Assembly (NCBI GenBank): GCA_041302745.1
Contig: JBFYQP010000070.1
Coordinates: forward strand, 1-5,357
Direction: 5' to 3'
DNA: 5,357 nt
Source of the DNA: JAPLGD01 sp041302745
GTDB lineage: Bacteria > Bipolaricaulota > Bipolaricaulia > UBA7950 > UBA9294
The translations under genes and the position numbers were made by a program. This document shows positions 1-4,528 of the stretch, piece after piece (within the stretch, counting starts at the first letter, position 1; each line of letters starts with the position of its first letter). Below the pieces are notes generated by a model. The model ran no database searches, was not told the origin of the DNA, and saw only the letters and a program-made list of their open reading frames with translations.

Positions 1-76
1 CGATGGTCACTACCGAGTCCGCGAATGCCGCGAACGAGAGCAAAGCCAGCACGACAAAGACGATCCACCGCTTCAT
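1..76 (-). CDS. exported protein of unknown function, N-terminal fragment
   Basis: Reading leftward from the ATG at 76-74, the first 25 codons begin M-K-R-W and continue into a hydrophobic stretch IVFVVLALLSFAAF. The likely signal peptidase I site is A-F-A before D-S at residues 17-19. This is a classic Sec signal peptide with a charged n-region, a hydrophobic core and an AxA motif, so the product should be exported to the periplasm or outside. The start is supported by a strong Shine-Dalgarno sequence, GAGGAGG, 4 nt upstream (minus strand, about 81-87). The gene runs off the window, so nothing is visible of the mature protein beyond D-S-V-V-T-I and no function can be given. It lies 206 bases downstream of the TPR gene on the same strand and may have its own promoter at 139-168. 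Confidence 0.65.
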   Translation of the reverse strand, partial: MKRWIVFVVLALLSFAAFADSVVTI

Positions 77-138
77 CCGTCCTCCTCGGGACACTGCCTC
101 GTAGCCACACACCTTATGGGACAAACTGACTACCACTA

Positions 139-168
139 AGAATACCATTGAGGGACTCTGCCTTCCAA
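139..168 (-). promoter_or_regulatory. possible promoter of the exported-protein gene
   Basis: On the minus strand, TTGGAA (168-163) and TATTCT (144-139) are separated by 18 nt. Each matches four of six bases of the sigma70 -35 and -10 consensus. They lie about 60 nt upstream of the exported-protein start. The match is moderate, and readthrough from the TPR gene is the alternative. Confidence 0.3.
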
Positions 169-233
169 TGGGAGACGCGGCCTCAGTGCCGGAAGACTGC
201 TCCGCTTGGGAAGGGGATGCTTCACACTCGTCG

Positions 234-263
234 GCAAGTACGAGTACCTGCTCGCGATGCGAG
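234..263. other. two adjoining small hairpins after the TPR gene
   Basis: An imperfect hairpin has arms 234-241 and 244-251 (GCAAGTAC and GTACCTGC, one wobble pair). It is followed by CTCGC-gat-GCGAG at 251-263. They lie 20-50 nt beyond the stop codon of the minus-strand TPR gene, where a transcript end could fall. No T tract follows on either strand, so calling this an intrinsic terminator would be weak. The rest of 77-282 shows no gene that I can support. Confidence 0.25.
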
Positions 264-282
264 GCTGCGCCATTCGCCCGAC

Positions 283-975
283 CTACCTCCGCTCTCCGGG
301 CTCTTCCACAGGAATCCTCGTCTCCGCCTCTCGCTGGGCCTCCAGATCTGCAGTCGACCCCGCCGCATCTCCAAGACGCTCGCGAGCCTTCGCTCGTGCG
401 GCGTAGGCGCGGGCGATCCCGGGCCAGTTGTCGATCGGAAGGAGCGCCTCGAGCGCGCGGCCGGCGGCCGTTGCGACCCCGGCAGGGTCTCCTGAAATCA
501 GTCCGGCATTGATGAGGTCTGCCCGAAGGATCCAACACCAGCCGAGTCCCTGCCGGAAGTCCGAGCCGTCGCCTCTCGCAAAGAGGTCCTGAGCCTCGGA
601 AAGCAGAGCGAGTCCGCGCTCGCGGCCGCCCGAGACGAGCACGTTCGTTCCGTGCGACATCAGGCTGCGGGCGAGAGTGAGCGCGTCGCCCGAGGCGCGA
701 GCCGCCGCGATCTCGCGCTCGCTCACCCGGGCGGCATCCTCGGCACGGCCCAGGACTCGCAGCATGTTGCCCTGGCGCATCAGGCAGTAGGCCAGGGCGC
801 GCTGGGCCTCTCGTTCGGCCGCGGGCTCGCACTGGGCCAGAACCTGTTCGAGGTCCGCGGATGCCTGCTCGTAGACGGCGAGCGCTTCCGCACTCCTGCC
901 GGGCACCTCGAGCGACCAGAGGGCCTTGTCCGCTCGCTCCTCGCATTGTCTGATTCGATCTGCAATCGAGGTCAT
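283..975 (-). CDS. TPR-repeat protein of unknown function
   Basis: A 230-aa soluble protein, almost entirely alpha-helical and rich in Ala, Arg, Leu and Glu, with no signal peptide and no membrane segment. Helix pairs with tetratricopeptide spacing cover roughly residues 27-50, 58-91, 98-133, 142-175 and 185-218. The clearest unit, residues 58-91, contains LAYCLMRQGN and LGRAEDAARV, with small residues, Gly and Ala at the positions usual for TPRs. TPR proteins are protein-binding scaffolds. No catalytic or DNA-binding domain is attached, so the partner is unknown; bacterial homologues are often regulators or parts of larger signalling sets. The ATG at 975 follows a purine-rich GGGGGGA that serves as a modest ribosome-binding site. 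Transcription is divergent from the peptide/DOMON genes, and the two promoters share 976-1168. The C-terminus is charged (residues 219-230) and probably disordered. Confidence 0.85.
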   Translation of the reverse strand: MTSIADRIRQCEERADKALWSLEVPGRSAEALAVYEQASADLEQVLAQCEPAAEREAQRALAYCLMRQGNMLRVLGRAEDAARVSEREIAAARASGDALTLARSLMSHGTNVLVSGGRERGLALLSEAQDLFARGDGSDFRQGLGWCWILRADLINAGLISGDPAGVATAAGRALEALLPIDNWPGIARAYAARAKARERLGDAAGSTADLEAQREAETRIPVEEPGERR

Positions 976-1038
976 CGTCCCCCCGCTCTCCAGTTTGCTT
1001 ACCGAAACCGCGGTCCATCTTCTCCAGCGCCGCTCTCG

Positions 1039-1060
1039 CCGTCCAACGAGCTGCGGACGG
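1039..1060. promoter_or_regulatory. inverted repeat upstream of the -35, possible operator
   Basis: CCGTCC (1039-1044) and GGACGG (1055-1060) form a perfect 6-bp inverted repeat separated by 10 nt. It ends two bases before the TTGACG -35 element. This position, between two divergent genes, suits an activator or divergent-regulator site, but 6-bp arms can arise by chance in GC-rich DNA. Confidence 0.35.
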
Positions 1061-1061
1061 T

Positions 1062-1090
1062 TTGACGGCTCCGCGCATCGGTGCTATGGT
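1062..1090 (+). promoter_or_regulatory. sigma70-like promoter of the small peptide/DOMON operon
   Basis: TTGACG (1062-1067) and TATGGT (1085-1090) are separated by exactly 17 nt, and a TGC extended -10 precedes TATGGT. The -35 matches five of six consensus bases. The transcription start would be near 1097, giving a leader of about 72 nt before the peptide start at 1169. This is the best-formed promoter in the window apart from the one before iclR. Confidence 0.6.
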
Positions 1091-1102
1091 GCGTGCGGTG
1101 TG

Positions 1103-1127
1103 GGGGCTCGCGCGCGCGAGCCCCTCT
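1103..1127 (+). promoter_or_regulatory. perfect GC palindrome with T-rich tail in the 5' leader
   Basis: Bases 1103-1124 are a perfect 22-nt palindrome (left arm GGGGCTCGCGC), able to fold into a stem of about 9 bp with a small loop. TCTTGTCT (1125-1132) follows immediately. The hairpin would begin only about 6 nt after the predicted transcription start. It could act as an attenuator-like early terminator, or as a 5'-end stabiliser of the mRNA. The U tract is interrupted, so termination would be partial at best. Confidence 0.45.
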
Positions 1128-1168
1128 TGTCTCAGCGACATCGCGCCGGATGGCGGGAGGTGACGTCG

Positions 1169-1246
1169 ATGCCAGGGATCCTCGTCTTCATGATCGGGTT
1201 CTTCCTCGTGATCGTAGTCGGCGGGTTCGTTGCACTCAGCCGCTAG
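1169..1246 (+). CDS. putative 25-aa single-span membrane peptide
   Basis: A 25-codon frame starts at the ATG at 1169. It is led by a near-ideal Shine-Dalgarno sequence, GGGAGGTGA (1155-1163), at 5-6 nt spacing. The peptide begins M-P-G-I-L-V-F and consists mainly of one hydrophobic helix (residues 3-23, including GFFLVIVVGGFVAL). It ends S-R, with the only charge at the C-terminus, so the positive-inside rule suggests N-out/C-in topology. It has no cleavage site, and the hydrophobic core fills almost the whole peptide, so it is more likely an inserted membrane peptide than a signal sequence. The TAG is 30 nt before the DOMON lipoprotein start, in the same transcript. Functions of such small proteins (complex subunit, regulator, toxin) cannot be read from the sequence. 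A non-coding leader that happens to be hydrophobic is the alternative, but the strong ribosome site argues against it. Confidence 0.55.
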   Translation: MPGILVFMIGFFLVIVVGGFVALSR

Positions 1247-1276
1247 ACCGGCTCGGCGATGTCCGAGGAGGGCCCT

Positions 1277-2170
1277 ATGACTGCGCGCTGTGGTCTTGTG
1301 ATTGCCTGCGTCGCGTGCGTTGCGGCGCTGATCGTCGGCTGTACTCCCCCGGCATCGACAGTTCGCCTGACGATCACGTTCGGCACCATGGGCGCCTACG
1401 CCGGAGACCTGTTCGAAATCCGCATCGTCACCATTGGCGGGACCGAAGTCGCGCGAGAGACGATCGCATCGATCTCGTCTTCACAGTTCAGCGTTTCGTT
1501 CCCGGGACTGGAATCAGGGAGGGCGTTCCGCGCCGACTTCTATGTCGACGTGAACGAGAATGGGCGGTACGACGCGCCGCCGACGGACCACGCCTGGCGC
1601 CTCGACGTGCCGGCGATGGATGCAGACACGACGCTGCCGTTCACGCCGGGCGGCGCGTTCACCGACATCGACTTCCCCGTGCCGGCTGCCACTACGCCCG
1701 TGGCGAACGGCCTCATTGCCGTCGGCGAGTATCGCCACACGATGACCGATCCCACGACCAGCATGACGGTCTCATGGCAGAACGACGCGACCACGCTCTA
1801 CGTCGGCCTCGTCTCTCCTGGCGAGGGGTGGCTGGCGATCGGCTTCGATCCGGTGAACAGGATGGAAGGCGCCAACATCATCATCGGGTACGTGAGCGGA
1901 GGGGTTCTCACGATCGAGGACCAATACGGCTCGGGGCCGCAGAACCACACTGCCGATGCGCACGACGACATCCTCAGCTCGGGCGGCCGCGAGGCTGGTG
2001 GGAAGACGATGATGGAGTTCTCGATTCCGATGAACAGCCGCGATCCGCAGGACAGGAAGCTCGAGCCTGGCGAGCGGTACGCGATCATCCTCAGCTACCA
2101 CCTGTCCGAGGACACGCTTGTGACGTACCACGTCGCGGCGCGTTCGACGAGGCACATCGAGCTCGACTAG
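1277..2170 (+). CDS. DOMON-domain lipoprotein
   Basis: A 297-aa envelope lipoprotein. Residues 1-22 form a lipoprotein signal peptide ending in the lipobox I-V-G-C, with Cys22 as the acylation site. Residues 30-135 form a beta-rich region that holds an acidic loop DVNENGRYD (91-99) resembling a calcium-binding loop. Residues about 140-290 match the DOMON fold: GWLAIGF (184-190), M-E-G-A-N-I-I-I-G (196-204), an acidic linker with D-D-I, then MMEFSIP (245-251), LEPGERYAIILSYH (262-275) and TYH (283-285). DOMON domains bind heme or sugars. In the cytochrome-type members a Met and a His are the axial heme ligands; Met196 and His285 are at plausible places, but this is inference. I start the gene at the ATG at 1277 rather than 1259, because GAGGAGG (1265-1271) is well placed and this start gives a proper signal peptide. 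The 25-aa peptide is just upstream. Confidence 0.9.
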   Translation: MTARCGLVIACVACVAALIVGCTPPASTVRLTITFGTMGAYAGDLFEIRIVTIGGTEVARETIASISSSQFSVSFPGLESGRAFRADFYVDVNENGRYDAPPTDHAWRLDVPAMDADTTLPFTPGGAFTDIDFPVPAATTPVANGLIAVGEYRHTMTDPTTSMTVSWQNDATTLYVGLVSPGEGWLAIGFDPVNRMEGANIIIGYVSGGVLTIEDQYGSGPQNHTADAHDDILSSGGREAGGKTMMEFSIPMNSRDPQDRKLEPGERYAIILSYHLSEDTLVTYHVAARSTRHIELD

Positions 2171-2202
2171 CCGACCAGTCGGCGCGCCGACCAGTCGGCT
2201 AG
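2167..2202. repeat. 36-nt near-perfect palindrome overlapping the lipoprotein stop
   Basis: The arms 2167-2184 and 2185-2202 pair at 16 of 18 positions; the two mismatches are adjacent. The structure also contains a direct repeat, with GCCGACCAGTCGGC at 2170-2183 and 2186-2199. The centre is GGCGCGCC. The TAG stop of the lipoprotein gene is in the left arm. No T tract follows, so this is not a classical intrinsic terminator. It may be a 3'-end stabiliser, a leaky terminator or an RNase III target. Confidence 0.6.
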
Positions 2203-2210
2203 CCGGCTCC

Positions 2211-2256
2211 GGAGTCCGTCGCCGATGCGCACAGAGCCCTGTGGCCGACGGGCTCC
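2211..2256 (+). ncRNA. branched hairpin in the rnc upstream region
   Basis: GGAGTCCGTCG (2211-2221) pairs with CGACGGGCTCC (2246-2256) over 11 bp with one G-T wobble. Inside it, CACAG (2230-2234) pairs with CTGTG (2239-2243) around a 4-nt loop, leaving an asymmetric internal loop. The structure ends 71 nt before the rnc start. In E. coli a stem-loop in the rnc leader is cut by RNase III for autoregulation, so this is a candidate for the same role. That holds only if transcription starts upstream of 2211. Low-complexity GC pairing is the alternative. Confidence 0.4.
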
Positions 2257-2270
2257 CCGCGCAGTATCAT
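2242..2270 (+). promoter_or_regulatory. weak candidate promoter for rnc
   Basis: TATCAT (2265-2270) matches five of six bases of the -10 consensus, but the sequence 17 nt upstream (TGGCCG, 2242-2247) is a poor -35. If used, transcription would start near 2277, after the hairpins. Otherwise rnc is read from the lipoprotein promoter. Confidence 0.3.
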
Positions 2271-2327
2271 GCGAGGCTGCGGTGCGCCTGACCTGATTTG
2301 CAGAAGCGGTTGGCGCGGAGAGAAAGA

Positions 2328-3020
2328 ATGAGGCAAAAACCGATCGAACAGCTTGCGCGAGATCTCAAGCTGCGCATTGAGCCGGAGAGTCTGGAGCGCG
2401 CGTTTCTGCACAGCTCGTACTCGAACGAGGTTGGCGATCCGCGCGGCTCCAACGAGCGGCTCGAGTTCCTCGGCGACGCCGTGATCGATCTCGCCGTCAC
2501 GTCTCACCTTTACGAAGCGTTCCCCGACGCCGACGAGGGCCGCCTGACGAAGGCCAAGTCCGTCGCGGTCAGCCGGCCCACGCTCGCCGAGAAGGCCGAC
2601 GAGCTCGGCCTCGCCGACTACCTGCGGCTCGGAAAGGGCGAAGAAGCGAACAACGGCCGCGAGCGACCCAACAACCGCGGCAACGCCTTCGAGGCGCTCG
2701 TCGCCGTTCTCTACCTCGAGCGAGGCTTCGCGTACGCCCAGAAGTTCGTGATCCGCTGTCTCGAGGCCGACATCGAGCGCTATCTCGCGGAAGAGTCGAC
2801 GACCGGCGACTACAAGAGCCTGCTGCAGGAGACCGCGCAGCGCCTGTTCGACTGCCGGCCCGCGTACTCGCTCGCCGAGTCGCGCGGTAAAGAGCACAGC
2901 AAGGAGTTCGCTGTCAGCGTCTCCGTCGCCGGCCACCGCAGCATCGGCCGCGGCCGGACGAAGAAAGAAGCTGAGCAGGCCGCCGCCAAGCAGCTATACT
3001 TGATCCTCGAAGAGTTCTAG
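2328..3020 (+). CDS. rnc: ribonuclease III
   Basis: A 230-aa cytoplasmic endonuclease for double-stranded RNA, used in rRNA maturation and mRNA and small-RNA turnover; it works as a homodimer with Mg2+. The nuclease domain (about residues 5-155) has the family signature NERLEFLGD (42-50), with Glu46 and Asp50 matching E. coli Glu41 and Asp45. Glu70 matches Glu65, and the NAFEAL motif has Glu122 matching the essential Glu117. The double-stranded-RNA-binding domain covers about 160-228, starting GDYKSLLQE and ending GRGRTKKEAEQAAAKQL. Its length is normal for the family. One oddity is Asn119 where E. coli has the metal ligand Asp114. I chose the ATG at 2328 because GGAG (2317-2320) is 7 nt upstream; an in-frame TTG at 2298 would add ten Arg-rich residues. 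The stop codon directly touches the tRNA-Arg gene. Confidence 0.98.
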   Translation: MRQKPIEQLARDLKLRIEPESLERAFLHSSYSNEVGDPRGSNERLEFLGDAVIDLAVTSHLYEAFPDADEGRLTKAKSVAVSRPTLAEKADELGLADYLRLGKGEEANNGRERPNNRGNAFEALVAVLYLERGFAYAQKFVIRCLEADIERYLAEESTTGDYKSLLQETAQRLFDCRPAYSLAESRGKEHSKEFAVSVSVAGHRSIGRGRTKKEAEQAAAKQLYLILEEF

Positions 3021-3094
3021 ACCCCCGTAGCTCAGATGGATAGAGCGCCGGTTTCCTAAACCGTAGGTCACAGGTTCGACTCCTGTCGGGGGTA
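3021..3094 (+). tRNA. tRNA-Arg (anticodon CCT, reads AGG)
   Basis: A complete cloverleaf. The acceptor stem is ACCCCCG (3021-3027) with CGGGGGT (3087-3093) and discriminator A3094. The D arm has GCTC/GAGC stems. The anticodon loop TTCCTAA (3053-3059) has CCT at 3055-3057. The variable loop is five bases, and the T arm is ACAGG-TTCGACT-CCTGT. The top anticodon-stem pair (C3048 with T3064) is a mismatch. CCA is not encoded, so it must be added by the CCA-adding enzyme. The gene starts on the base after the rnc stop, so the precursor is probably an rnc-tRNA transcript cut by RNase P. Confidence 0.97.
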
Positions 3095-3129
3095 AAGTTG
3101 AGGCGGGCCTCTGTGCCCGCCTCAGCTTT
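3094..3129 (+). terminator. terminator-like hairpin after the tRNA
   Basis: Bases 3094-3108 pair with 3115-3129 over 15 bp with a single G-T wobble, around the 6-nt loop CTCTGT. The core is TGAGGCGGGC with GCCCGCCTCA. The left arm starts at the tRNA discriminator base. Only three T follow within the right arm, and then a C run, so the stem is very strong but the U tract is poor. It is the likely end of the rnc-tRNA transcript, and may also shape 3' processing of the tRNA. Confidence 0.6.
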
Positions 3130-3146
3130 GCCCCCCGCTGGTGAGA

Positions 3147-3180
3147 GCTTGTGGGAGTTCGCGTCAGCGAACTCCCAAGC
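3147..3180 (+). terminator. second strong hairpin
   Basis: GGGAGTTCGC (3153-3162) pairs perfectly with GCGAACTCCC (3167-3176) around the loop GTCA. Beyond a 2-nt bulge, GCTT (3147-3150) pairs with AAGC (3177-3180). No T tract follows on the plus strand. It could be a backup terminator, or a structural part of the inserted block described with the tRNA-end copy. Confidence 0.45.
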
Positions 3181-3196
3181 CGCCCCGCGGGGCGGC
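3179..3196. repeat. perfect 18-nt GC palindrome
   Basis: GCCGCCCC followed by its complement through a central GC step forms a perfect palindrome at 3179-3196 (GCCGCCCCGCGGGGCGGC). It overlaps the right end of the preceding hairpin by two bases and ends just before the partial tRNA copy. With no loop it would make a cruciform or a protein site rather than a stable RNA hairpin. Its function is unknown. Confidence 0.5.
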
Positions 3197-3197
3197 C

Positions 3198-3223
3198 CAG
3201 GTTCACGACTCCTGTCGGGGGTA
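3198..3223 (+). repeat. imperfect second copy of the tRNA-Arg 3' end
   Basis: Bases 3198-3223 repeat tRNA bases 3071-3094 (T arm, 3' acceptor strand and discriminator A), differing only by a 2-nt insertion in the T loop (TTC-AC-GACT). Weaker similarity continues for about ten bases on the right (GTAAAG against GTACAG). Direct repeats of a tRNA 3' end are typical of integrase attachment sites. Here the copies bound only 129 bases of hairpins with no gene, so this would be a remnant or a very small insertion. Local duplication of the tRNA end is the alternative. Confidence 0.7.
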
Positions 3224-3235
3224 CAGGTGCAGGAA

Positions 3236-3709
3236 TCAGCCTGCTACTGGACTGTCTGGCACGACACCACTAAGCAGGCTTAGAACCATCTCGGTCAGCA
3301 ACGCGTCCTCCCGCTTCCTGATCCAAACACTCACTTTGGGCGAGTCCGCGGCAGGTAGGCCACTGCTCTGTCGTACGACACGGAGACTCCCGCCGCTCAG
3401 CACGCGCTCGACCTCGTCGCGGGTTGCCCAACAGAAGTCTCCCGGATTCGTCTGCTTGAGAGACTGACCTGCTCGCGCCTTGGGGCAAGGCAGGCTTTGC
3501 CGGCATTCATCTCTCGCAGAGCGTTGCCATGCAGCAGAAGGCCGAGGCGCGCACTGTCTCCGACCAGAAGCTCCAGGCTCTCTTGATCCGAAGGGCTCGG
3601 CAATCGGCGTGATCCAGCCTGGGTGAGTGTAGATCCGATCGGCAAGCCTGTTCCGGGAGATCAGGTCGCCGCCCGCGCGCTGGTGCCTTCGTTGCCGCTT
3701 GGCTTTCGA
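3236..3709 (-). pseudogene. decayed protein gene with two compensating frameshifts
   Basis: One minus-strand frame is open for 157 codons from 3709 to a TGA at 3238-3236, but it lacks any early start codon. Its first part (to about 3600) reads like natural protein, for example DLISRNRLADRIYTHPGW. Its last part (from about 3475) also does, for example PGDFCWATRDEVERVLSGG and VSVWIRKREDALLTEMVL. Between them the same frame becomes Arg/Ser/Pro-rich with mostly A/T third positions. Meanwhile the neighbouring minus frame reads sensibly there (ESLELLVGDSARLGLLLHGN, then ALREMNAGKACLAP). This fits one gene broken by a single-base shift near 3585-3605 and restored by an opposite one near 3455-3485. 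I do not recognise the family. Its upstream end overlaps the iclR promoter, so the original 5' end is gone. Chance openness in GC-rich DNA is the alternative. Confidence 0.45.
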
Positions 3710-3720
3710 TCATGTAGAAT
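3692..3720 (+). promoter_or_regulatory. promoter of the iclR-ABC operon
   Basis: TTGCCG (3692-3697) and TAGAAT (3715-3720) lie 17 nt apart; the -10 matches five of six consensus bases. The transcription start would be at about 3727-3729, on or next to the iclR ATG, which predicts a leaderless mRNA. A second pairing, TTGGCT (3699-3704) with TATTCT (3723-3728), is weaker. Confidence 0.55.
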
Positions 3721-3729
3721 ACTATTCTA
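3715..3729. promoter_or_regulatory. likely IclR-family operator
   Basis: TAGAATA-C-TATTCTA is a perfect 7+1+7 palindrome, the same arrangement as the E. coli IclR box (TGGAAAT-N-ATTTCCA). It is AT-rich in a GC-rich region. It covers the -10 element and touches the A of the ATG, so a bound regulator would block RNA polymerase. Autorepression is the simplest reading. Confidence 0.65.
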
Positions 3730-4523
3730 TGGTGGCGAAGCCTGAGGGGAAGCGCGAGTACTTGAGCTCGTCTCTCGAACGGAGTCTGCGCGTGCTTCGG
3801 CTGTTCGACGCCGAGAACCGCAGCCTCACGTTGAGCGAGATCGCTCGCCGCATCGGGTCGACGCCGGGCGGGTCCACGCCGATCCTGAACACGCTCGAGA
3901 AACACGGGTTCCTGGCGCGGGATCCAGAGTCGAAGAGGTACCGCCTCGGGCTGACAATCCTCGAACGAGCGAACTGCGTCCTTGTCTCGCTCGACGTGAG
4001 CGAGGCCGCAAAGCCCGTCCTGAGAGCATTGGCGAGTGAGTTACGGGTGAATGCGCATCTTGCCGTCCGATACGATTCCGAGGTCCTCTACGTCCACCGT
4101 GAGGAGGCTGCTCCCGCCGTTGTACTTCAGTCGATCATTGGGCGACGCGCACCGCTCTACTGCACCGCATTGGGCAAGGTCTTCTTGGCGTTTGATGCAG
4201 CGCCTCTCGTGGACGAGATATCGAGCGCGCAGCTCGCTCCCGTAACGCCGAAGACTCTTACAACTCCCAGGGCGCTGCGCGATGACATCGAGGCAACGCG
4301 CGCGCGGGGATACAGCATTGATGACGAGGAGTTCCATCTCGGGCAGGTCTGCGTCGCGGTCCCGGTGCGGGACTTCCAGGCGCGATTGGTGGCCGCGATG
4401 TCGATCTCGATCGCCAAGCCGCGGCTCGACGCGGAGCCCTTGACCATGTTCGCGGATGAGCTGGTCGCGGCGGGCCGGCAGGTTTCCGCTGCGCTTGGGA
4501 ATGTAATCCATAGGGCAGGGTGA
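3729..4523 (+). CDS. IclR-family transcriptional regulator
   Basis: A 264-aa cytoplasmic regulator. Residues about 12-75 form the winged helix-turn-helix (SSLERSLRVLRLFD, LSEIARRIG at 35-43, then the recognition-helix region and LNTLEKHGFL at 53-62). Residues about 80-258 form the IclR effector-binding domain, with GRRAPLYCTALGK (138-150) and ARGYSIDDEEFHLGQVCVA (192-210), typical family motifs. The family binds small carbon compounds and usually controls adjacent catabolic or transport genes. Here the MalK-type ATPase starts 5 nt after the stop, so import of the same compound is likely under its control. The ligand cannot be told. No Shine-Dalgarno sequence precedes the ATG at 3729, and the promoter predicts a leaderless transcript. 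An in-frame TTG at 3762, 11 nt after GAGGGGA, would give a shorter protein that still begins at the domain edge. A TTG at 3699 would place the start inside the promoter. Confidence 0.95.
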   Translation: MVAKPEGKREYLSSSLERSLRVLRLFDAENRSLTLSEIARRIGSTPGGSTPILNTLEKHGFLARDPESKRYRLGLTILERANCVLVSLDVSEAAKPVLRALASELRVNAHLAVRYDSEVLYVHREEAAPAVVLQSIIGRRAPLYCTALGKVFLAFDAAPLVDEISSAQLAPVTPKTLTTPRALRDDIEATRARGYSIDDEEFHLGQVCVAVPVRDFQARLVAAMSISIAKPRLDAEPLTMFADELVAAGRQVSAALGNVIHRAG

Positions 4524-4528
4524 GAAGC

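Noticed and set aside
652..1065. Plus-strand open frame opposite the TPR gene
   Set aside because: The opposite strand encodes a consistent TPR protein; this frame shows no domain and would cover the divergent promoter region.
1259..1276. Upstream ATG at 1259 as the lipoprotein start
   Set aside because: It would place acidic residues (S-E-E-G-P) before the signal peptide and would use as codons the GAGGAGG that fits as ribosome site for 1277.
1081..2202. Long plus-strand open frame of 373 codons
   Set aside because: It is very Arg-rich, has no recognisable domain and lies in another frame over the DOMON lipoprotein, whose signal peptide, lipobox and domain motifs are clear.
2199..2936. Minus-strand open frame of 245 codons
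   Set aside because: It is antisense to rnc, whose identity is certain; the openness is a by-product of GC-rich codon use.
3198..3223. A second tRNA gene
   Set aside because: Only the T arm and 3' acceptor strand are present; D arm, anticodon arm and 5' acceptor strand are missing.
3095..3223. CRISPR array or retron-like RNA
   Set aside because: There are only two repeat copies, of a tRNA end, no regular spacers, and no reverse transcriptase or cas gene in the window.
3141..3467. Plus-strand open frame of 108 codons across the partial tRNA copy
   Set aside because: It starts within a hairpin and runs through the repeat, and its product is Arg/Ser/Thr-rich with no protein-like pattern; the minus-strand remnant explains the region better.
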